Source: Dimorphilus gyrociliatus
Lineage: Eukaryota > Annelida > Polychaeta > Dinophilidae
DNA: 64,000 bases
Assembly: GCA_904063045.1 (NCBI GenBank)
Contig: CAJFCJ010000019.1
Location: 1,937,700 to 2,001,699, forward strand
Direction of reading: 5' to 3'
The position numbers and the translations under genes are program-made. The notes under the pieces are model-generated. The model did not search any database. It saw only the letters and a list, made by a program, of their open reading frames with translations, and was not told the DNA's origin. Shown here piece after piece: positions 57,362-64,000 of this stretch. Each line of letters begins with the position of its first letter. Position 1 is the stretch's first letter.

Positions 57362-60300
57362 CAAGAGAAAGAGAGAGGGGAGGGGGGAGAGAATAAATGA
57401 AAGAAAGATGGAAATAATGAAAAAAAGACACCGAGATAAAATATGATTTGGACATTTTAAGTAGTGGATTTTTCTTTTAAAGAGTCAAATACTTGAAGAA
57501 TAAAAAATTCTTTGATATACAGTAATACTAGACATTATGGACATGCGTATGCATTTACATATACATCGTCTATATACAGATAGAAAGTATATATGGCACG
57601 TTGTCTACTATATTCTTTAAAGTATTGGATACATTTATAGATATTTAAGTATATGTAAGGTAAAATGATTCTCTTACAAAGAGTACATCATCTCAATTTA
57701 ATAAGTGTTTATTTGATATTTTAAAAAGTATAAATTGATTTACCTACGTCTTTCTTATGCCTAATTCTTATAATTTATATCAAGATGAAAATTACTCTTT
57801 TCTTTTTATACTTCTTCTTCCTTTTTTTGTTCTGTTTATTCTTCTCCTTCTCCTTCTTCTTCTTCTTCTTCTTCTTCCTGCTCTTGTTCTTGTTCTACTA
57901 CTACTTCTCCTCACTCCTTCCTTGAAATTTTTTCTATTTACACCTCTATATTCCTACTAATGACTTTACTGGTAAAAACTTTCCCATACTAATCTTAATC
58001 CTTTAGAAAACTTGATACTGAGAAAATGTAGGAGTGAAGAGGTCTATCTTATAGCTCTTTTAGCTTTTTTTTTCTTCCTTTTTTTCTCTTTTCCTAACAC
58101 ACAACATCTTAACAAAGTAGGCCTGTAATCTTTAATAACACAAGCCGTAATGCTACCAAATAAGGAAATATCTTTAGTCAACTCTTTCTCAGCAAGCCCA
58201 TGGGGTTGCAAAAGATTTTCATACTCCGTCTCCTCCCTACTCGTTTAAGCTTAACCACACGATGCGGATATTGTCAATATGACTATACATATATGCATAG
58301 ATATACTGTATACATATATATATATATATATATACTGTGGACTGTATATATGTAAATGTATATATATAGATATATTTAATTATGGTTGACTAATGAAATT
58401 TTTTTCATCTCTTTTCATGTTAAATTTCAAATCAATGTTTTCATTTCTTACCTTACGAATGGATCACATACACCGTTTCCTTGAATCAATAAATTCCTCG
58501 CTTTCATTATTGTTACCAACAGCTTTTCGCTTTCTCTTTCGTATTGTACGGCAAACCAAATCCGGCCTACGTGATCTGGCGTCACTTCGTAATCGTCGTC
58601 AGCGTCTACTTCGCGATATAAAGCCGGGTCGATGGCTCCCAAACAGGCTCCTGTTTAAATAGAAAGGTACTTGAAGCTTATCTTGATATATTGCAATAGG
58701 CGTCTTTTTTTATTTTCTGTATAGTATCAAAGAACCTTCCAGCAAATTTCGTTAGGCCTAACGAACGCCGTCTTTTGTCACACCTTGAATAATAAGTTCT
58801 TTTCCATATAAAAGAGTTTTTTTTTCAATTAAAACAACACGTTGTGTATAGACTAATGTCTTACTATATTAGATTATTCTAGTTTTTGTTGACTTCTTAC
58901 TTCTTAATTGAAGATTTTCTGGATTTTTTCTATATATTTCATCTCTGAAGCCGTACAATCTTACCTTGAAACTCAGTTGCAGCTGAATCTAAGGAGTACC
59001 TCTTCGCCCTGATCGGCGATGGTGGTTCACTAGAAATATCTTCAGTTCTCCTCTGGGTCGGCACGGTGAAGGGAATCGGTTTCAAACTGCCGGGTAAAAT
59101 GACCAGTGAAGAAGATTTCTTACGGAGCGGAGCGTTTAACATCGCGGAATGATAAAAACGAACGTAGGAGGCGTTAGTGTAGCGGGCGTTTTCACAAGAC
59201 GACTTTATTAGCGAGATATATACAAACGAGACATTAATCTGGATTTATGCTATGTTTTTTACAAATATTCTATAAAGGAAAACGGCTATCGGAAATTATA
59301 TTTATATATATATAAATATATATATAATGGTTTTCGCCAGAAGTACAAGTCGTGCTCTCTTTTTGAAAATATATTCTGTTTCTTAGTTAGGAAACTATAA
59401 AGTCCGCTAGGTGGCGTAAGGTGACGGTCAGTAAGATGGATCATAGCGTTTCGACTGGAAAAAAAGAAAATAAAAAAATTTAGACTACTTTAGAAGAAAA
59501 TTATTTATAAACTTTTACCGATCCGAAACGAGGAGGGAAATAGGAACAATCGTCAGGAAGTTTGAAAACGTTCTCGTCGATCGTCTGCACGCTCAGATTC
59601 GTGTACTTAATCGATTCAACTTCGGCATATCCTGTTCGATCAATTTTTTCGCAATTACAAAAAATTATAGATCAATATTTTGTTACCTTTGGTCTTGTAA
59701 AAGATCTCCTCGAAAACCGGAACGCAGTTTTCCCTGTTCACAGCTGATCTAACGGTTGAGTTAACACCCGGAAACTTCCACAAGTCTATCTCAACGTTTC
59801 CGACAAGCGTCTCTTTACCCAAGTACTCGGCTTCCTTTGGAACACACATTGCCCTCTCTTTTTGCCGAGTTCCGTGTCCTCGGCAGCCCCGGCTTGATAT
59901 CGAGTAGGCCATACCCTGCAATCGTCAGTATGAAAGCTATTGTCTAAGGATTCACTGTGAGACAAAGCCGCTTTGAAATGTCAACGGCTCCTTCCTCTAA
60001 TGAGTTTATTTGCTACCGAAGAGCGTCTCCTGTTAACGCCTTTTTCGACATCAAACACGGCTACCCCCGTGAGGCGTCTAGTCGTTAAATATTTCAAAAG
60101 AAACAACTTTTGCTTACCTTGCCAAAATCCAAAACTGCTCTACTCCTCCCCTTGTAAATTATGGCCATTCTCCTTCCCTCGAAGTCATAATATACGTCCA
60201 TCGAATTTCCTCCAGACGCCGAACGTCCATGTTCCAAATCAAATTGGTAAGAAGTGGAAGAAACGGTCGCGCTCCAACGTCCCGGTACGCAACGGCAGCC

Positions 60301-61221
60301 GGGCGTCGAGCAAAGTAAAGTCGAAAAAGAAACGCCGGCGATTAGGAGCGCGAACCAACGCTTCATCGTTCCAAGTGACAGCTATGGCGTTGCGGGCGGT
60401 GCAGTGACGTCAACGTGCGCAGAGATATTTATACTATGTATATGCTTTTTGCAGTATATATACATTATATTCCTGGGAATATATCTTAAGGGAACTTGAA
60501 TAAAATTTGCAAAAAGGGCATTTCACTTTAAAAACGAAATAGATTTGAGTATTAGGGGCGCTATACCTCCGTTCGTTTTTATCTCTTCCGCATTCTTTTT
60601 AAAAACTCATTTTTTAGAGACGCCGCATTAAAAAAACTATACCAAAGAGAGATTGGGAGTGGGGAAAGGAGGGGCATAATTGAGAGAACGTAAGAGGAAA
60701 TACCAATATTATATTGTCTCTATAGGTGATGAACAAGAAAGAGGGAGAGAGATGGAAGAATAGAACTCGTGCGAACGCGGAGATAAAGAAGAAATGAAAA
60801 AGAAGGCGGCGATGATAAAGAGAAAAACGATGAGAACAACAACAAACAACAAAGCGTAACATTCAAATGATTTAATTAATTAGAGTATATGGAATTTCTT
60901 TTTAGTATTTCGCAGATCTTAAAAAAACATTCGGCCGTCGGAAATGATTAGTTCACGATTCAATAATTTAGAAAAACAATGCTCACCCACAAGATGGCGC
61001 AGCTGAATGACGTCTGTGGAAGGATATAATTGACTCCCTTCTACTCGCGGCTATGGATGATGTCCTAGTAGATGGCAAAGATTCCGGTATTGAGTCGTAG
61101 TCATTCTTTAACGAATTCACTTCTCGTCGCCTCCTCACGAACCATAACATTAGACGGATAAGAATAAGAGACGCTACCAAGCCTACTAGAACGCAGGCGA
61201 ACGTTGGCCAAATGATTCGCG
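55216..61221 (-). CDS. SYT15: Synaptotagmin-15 homologue (N-terminal exon not found)
   Basis: Four exons are modelled: 61221-60987, 59086-58965, 58650-58452, 55906-55216; all phases agree. The first carries the membrane anchor (ACVLVGLVASLILIRLMLWF, then four arginines) and a NDYDSIPES segment. The second continues KPIPFTVPTQ. The third has the SYT15-specific GACLGAIDPALYRE followed by C2A (VGRIWFAVQYERESEKLLV). The last holds the rest of C2A and C2B, ending GRELEHWNEMVAKKKERVEK, close to human [20 protein letters not shown]. SYT15 is a calcium-independent synaptotagmin; the calcium-binding aspartates are mostly missing here as well. The exon-2 acceptor at 59088 was chosen because it alone fits the phase-2 donor. 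An upstream exon giving the start codon is needed and was not found. An ependymin-related gene lies within the 1.9-kb intron after the anchor exon. Confidence 0.85.
56600..56643. repeat. CT microsatellite in SYT15 intron
   Basis: About 21 CT units, followed by CTAC tetranucleotides, inside the 2.5-kb SYT15 intron. Confidence 0.8.
57328..57362. repeat. GA microsatellite in SYT15 intron
   Basis: A GA run of opposite polarity to the CT run at 56600-56643; the two could pair as a stem in the SYT15 pre-mRNA. Confidence 0.7.
57836..57905. repeat. TTC-rich triplet repeat in SYT15 intron
   Basis: Runs of TTC/CTT triplets turning into CTACTA units at the right end. Confidence 0.65.
59428..60366 (-). 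CDS. Ependymin-related secreted protein, nested in a SYT15 intron
   Basis: Four exons: 60366-60118, 59915-59687, 59631-59519, 59454-59428; 205 residues. It opens with a signal peptide (MKRWFALLIAGVSFSTLLCS), followed by CRCVPGRWSATV, MDVYYDFEGRRMAIIYKG, SRGCRGHG, DLWKFPG and CVPVFEEIFYKT, ending in a CSYFPP motif. The Cys-x-x-Pro-x-x-W opening, the VYYDFEGRR strand and the paired cysteines match the ependymin-related protein family (EPDR/MERP). These are secreted, often glycosylated, ligand-binding proteins, abundant and diversified in molluscs, annelids and echinoderms. The whole gene lies on the same strand between two SYT15 exons, so it must have its own promoter (60367-60986). A CCGCTAGGTGGCG motif lies just 3' of its stop. 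Confidence 0.88.
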
Positions 61222-61709
61222 CTGCACAAACAAATAAGAGTATAAAAAGAAATAAACCACAGAATTTGTTAGAAATTCATAGAAAATGCCTAAATTTAGC
61301 TCATAACCAACCAAGACGATTAACAAAGAGCATAAACAGAAGAAAAAAAGAGTTTACGAAGAAAAGAACATCTTTAAAAAACAAAAAAAAGGAAAAGTAC
61401 TAAATGAACATGAACAACAGACAGCTTACAAACAAAGCCGAAGGCCAAGATAAAGAGACGCTAGACGAAAAAAAACAAAAATTATTTCTTTTTTTTTCAT
61501 ATCTTAGGCCTAGAAGGAAACAAAGTGTTTTTTTTTTGTTTTAAAATAACTCTAACGTCTAATTTAAAGCTATCCGGATCGAATCAAGTTCAATAATGGC
61601 TGGTTTAATTGAAGCGTAAAAAAGAAAGCCTAGACTTTATATAAATAGTTAGATTGCTATAAATAGAGAAATAGCAAATATAAGGAAAAAAGTGAAAAAC
61701 TAGCAAAGG

Positions 61710-61744
<35 letters not shown>

Positions 61745-62024
61745 TTAAGAGAAAGTGAGAACAAAGATAAAGGTTAAGGAGAGTGGCAAGCAAAAAGCAG
61801 AGACGGCTAAAAAGAAAAGGAGAAGAAGAAAAGTAAAGAGGTAGCTTTTGGTACAGTTAGAACTGAATTGGTTTTTTTCCGTTTAAATGATGTTTATTCT
61901 CCTCGAGAAAAATATTTATAAATACCAAGAGACCGACTGCTGAGATGATTATAATTAAGGAAAATCGTAAACTGGTATAAAATCGAAAGTGTAGTTTTTT
62001 ACCGATTAATTGGATTTTTGCAAT
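61222..62024. other. Divergent region between SYT15 and P450
   Basis: Should contain the missing first exon and promoter of SYT15 and the P450 promoter, but no short exon could be picked with confidence. A GA run lies at 61710-61733. Confidence 0.35.
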
Positions 62025-63707
62025 ATGTCGAAAACTTTGAAAGATATTCCCTCTCCTAAATCTTGGCCTTTGGTTGGTTGTTTACCGCACTATTATCAAC
62101 AAGGTTTTGACAAACGCCATCTAATTTTAAACGAATTCGCAAGGGAGTACGGCAGTATCTTCGTTGAAAATTTAGCCTTTTTAAAGAACGCTATTGTTAA
62201 TGATATCCAAGAATATTCGAAAATCGTTAAGGCGGATGGGCAACAAGTCGACCGTATTCCCTTAGATCCCCTACTCCACTACAGGAGGAGTAAGGGTTTA
62301 AGCGATGGAATTGTAAACGGGTAATATCTATAGAAAGTGTTTATATATTTATATACAGTATATCTACACACAAATATATAAATATGTATATAAACATAAT
62401 TTCTATCAATATCTATAAATAAACCATTACCTCTGCAAAAAAAACTAATAAATTTGTTTATAGAATCGGACCGAAGTGGTACGAATCCAGACAATTGGTC
62501 AATAAGAAAATGTTAAGTAAAAGTTTCGCAGACGCCTTTATTGAACAATTGCACGATGTTGCTATCGACTTTTGTCAAAAGTTGGAAAATGACAAACAGG
62601 ATACGGATTTGATATTCGATTTGGAGTTCTTTATCGATAAATGGGCCGTTGATAGCTCTTTTATATTTCTTTTTGGTAAACGCCTAGACTGTCTAAAAGG
62701 AGACGACATCGAATTCGTCCGTAATTTACAATCGGTTTTCGACATACTACACCAACTTCTCTTTTCAATACCTCTCTACAAAATATGGCCAACCTCTACA
62801 TGGAGAGAGTTCGAACGTAGATGCGACAAATTGTTCCAGTCTGCTTTAGAGTTATGTCAACAAGTAAATATTATCTTTGCAGTACATATTCGCGGTAGAG
62901 TGTATACAGAAAATATAATAAGGAGAAAAAACAACGAAAAAAAAGAAAGAATAAGCTAAAAAACAAATTTACAACGCTTTTTTATCCCTTTTTTATTTCT
63001 AATGTTTTACTATACTATACACATAGAATCAAGTTGAAAGTGAAACGTCAACCTCACCCAGCTTGATGAACTACCTATTGCTTGATAAAAACCTATCGAA
63101 ACAAGTTGCAGTTGAACTTACGGTTGAAATGTTAATGGGAGCCGTTGAAGCAGTAAGCGTCTATTTTGAATTGTTCCTATATATAATTTACAAATGCTTC
63201 CCTTTAACAAACATCCGCTGTATTACTATGGTCTCTCTACTGTCTGGCTACGAACGAGAATTGCCAAGAGAAACTCTATCAGGAGATCAAAAACGCAGAC
63301 TATAGAAACATTAACAACATAACATATTTAAAAGCTATTGTTAAAGAAACTCTTCGTTTGTACCCTGTAACTTACTCAACCAGTAGGATCTTGAACAAGG
63401 ACACAGAATGTGGAGGTTATGAATTGCCCCGAGGCACACATGTCCAAGCCAATTTGTACACTATGGGAAGAAATGAAGATAGATTTCGCAACGCGAAAGA
63501 ATTTATACCAGAAAGGTGGCTAGGGGACGAAGGGAAAAATAATTTGGTATTCTGCAATTGGATTTTTGGACATGGTCCAAGACTATGCTTGGGAAAGCGT
63601 TTAGCAGAGGAAGAAGTGTACTTAGCAATTTTTGAGGTAAATCTAAGTAGAGTGATATGACTTTTTTGGAGCTTTGAAATCCGCCTAATAGTCACGTGAC
63701 ACAGAAT

Positions 63708-63748
<41 letters not shown>

Positions 63749-64000
63749 ACAGTATATGTATATACTTGATCATATTGCCTATATCTGTAAATGTATATAC
63801 ATATAAAACTCTACTACGGGCTGTATATAAATATACACATATTTGTATGCAAATATATTATATTTCTTTAACTGTATGTCTATATTATATAAACAACCCG
63901 TATACATATATACTCTATATCTGTTTTTGCTTATATACTGTACAGATTGTAAAACACTTTCGGATGGAATACTTCAACGAAACAGTACATCCTATTGTAA
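62025..64000 (+). CDS. Cytochrome P450, mitochondrial clan, cut by window edge
   Basis: Five exons visible: 62025-62320, 62464-62863, 63027-63152, about 63211-63636, and 63946 onward past the window end. The start is ATG 62025. The N-terminus has IPSPKSWPLVGCLP. The I-helix reads Gly-Ala-Val-Glu-Ala-Thr-Ser, the K-helix Glu-Thr-Leu-Arg (residues about 320-323), then FIPERW, and the haem loop FGHGPRLCLGKRLAEEEVY with the axial cysteine near residue 400. GPRLCLGKR plus the following EIVKHFRMEYF type segment fits the mitochondrial clan (CYP10/CYP11/CYP24/CYP27 relatives), which take electrons from adrenodoxin. No mitochondrial presequence is obvious. The 3' end of intron 3 lacks an AG: it ends AACAA before the expected ACATCC, which may be a sequencing error, a non-canonical site or a mutation. 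Confidence 0.88.
63691..63700. promoter_or_regulatory. GTCACGTGAC E-box in P450 intron
   Basis: The palindrome is preceded by CCGCCTAATA, the same arrangement as the third E-box unit at 885-903. It lies in the fourth P450 intron, next to a TA microsatellite. Confidence 0.35.
63714..63744. repeat. TA microsatellite in P450 intron
   Basis: About fifteen TA units in the last visible P450 intron. Confidence 0.8.

Noticed and set aside
62114-62123. Another CGCCATCTA copy, in the P450
   Set aside because: It falls within conserved codons (Arg-His-Leu) of exon 1, so it was not counted as regulatory.
1-64000. CRISPR arrays, bacterial promoters, tRNA or rRNA genes
   Set aside because: No spaced direct repeats, no operon structure, and no cloverleaf with a GGTTCRA box was found by eye. 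A tRNA scan was not possible here, so a divergent tRNA could have been missed.

Overview
The window is nuclear DNA of a small-genome bilaterian animal. It is AT-rich, the genes lie on both strands, many are split by very short introns (mostly about 45-250 bp), and several coding ends lie within 70-400 bp of a neighbour. No operons, ribosome binding sites, rRNA, tRNA or CRISPR arrays are seen. A beta-type octopamine receptor, an ependymin-related protein and a mitochondrial-clan P450 point to a protostome. A compact lophotrochozoan such as a small annelid is my best guess, but this is inference. Exon models were built by hand from splice signals, reading phase and conservation of the protein families; no transcript was available.

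Left third (1-23 kb) is a dense block of housekeeping genes: a kelch-repeat gene cut by the left edge, an F-box gene, PHPT1 (phosphohistidine phosphatase), then after a 3-kb gap UBL4A (tail-anchored protein targeting) divergent from SAP30BP, FRMD4 (FERM scaffold) divergent from ELL (RNA polymerase II elongation), LSM6 (RNA decay and splicing ring), CYBC1/EROS (NADPH-oxidase chaperone), a perilipin and a FAM228 gene facing it.

The middle (24-38 kb) holds a secreted endonuclease/exonuclease/phosphatase-fold enzyme, a tandem cluster of three mARC (MOSC-domain molybdoenzyme) genes whose third member lacks its first exon, a single-domain receptor tyrosine phosphatase with an altered WPD loop, and an uncharacterised gene with a possible ParB/sulfiredoxin-like N-terminus and an extremely acidic tail.

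The right part (38-64 kb) is sparser and rich in microsatellites and purine/pyrimidine tracts. It holds an SLC6 neurotransmitter or amino-acid transporter, a single-exon octopamine receptor, an internally deleted Tc1-type transposon with long inverted repeats, a divergent orphan GPCR, a SYT15 gene whose second visible intron contains a whole ependymin-related gene on the same strand, and a P450 cut by the right edge. Several right-hand genes (transporter, octopamine receptor, synaptotagmin) fit neural signalling, but there is no evidence that they are co-regulated.

The most unusual non-coding signal is a recurrent short motif, TAGATGGCG or its reverse complement. It occurs about fifteen times, mostly in introns, promoters and gene boundaries, and resembles the core of the CTCF insulator site. 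A second signal is a CACGTGAC E-box element that is repeated three times in diverged ~240-bp units upstream of the first two genes and recurs singly elsewhere.
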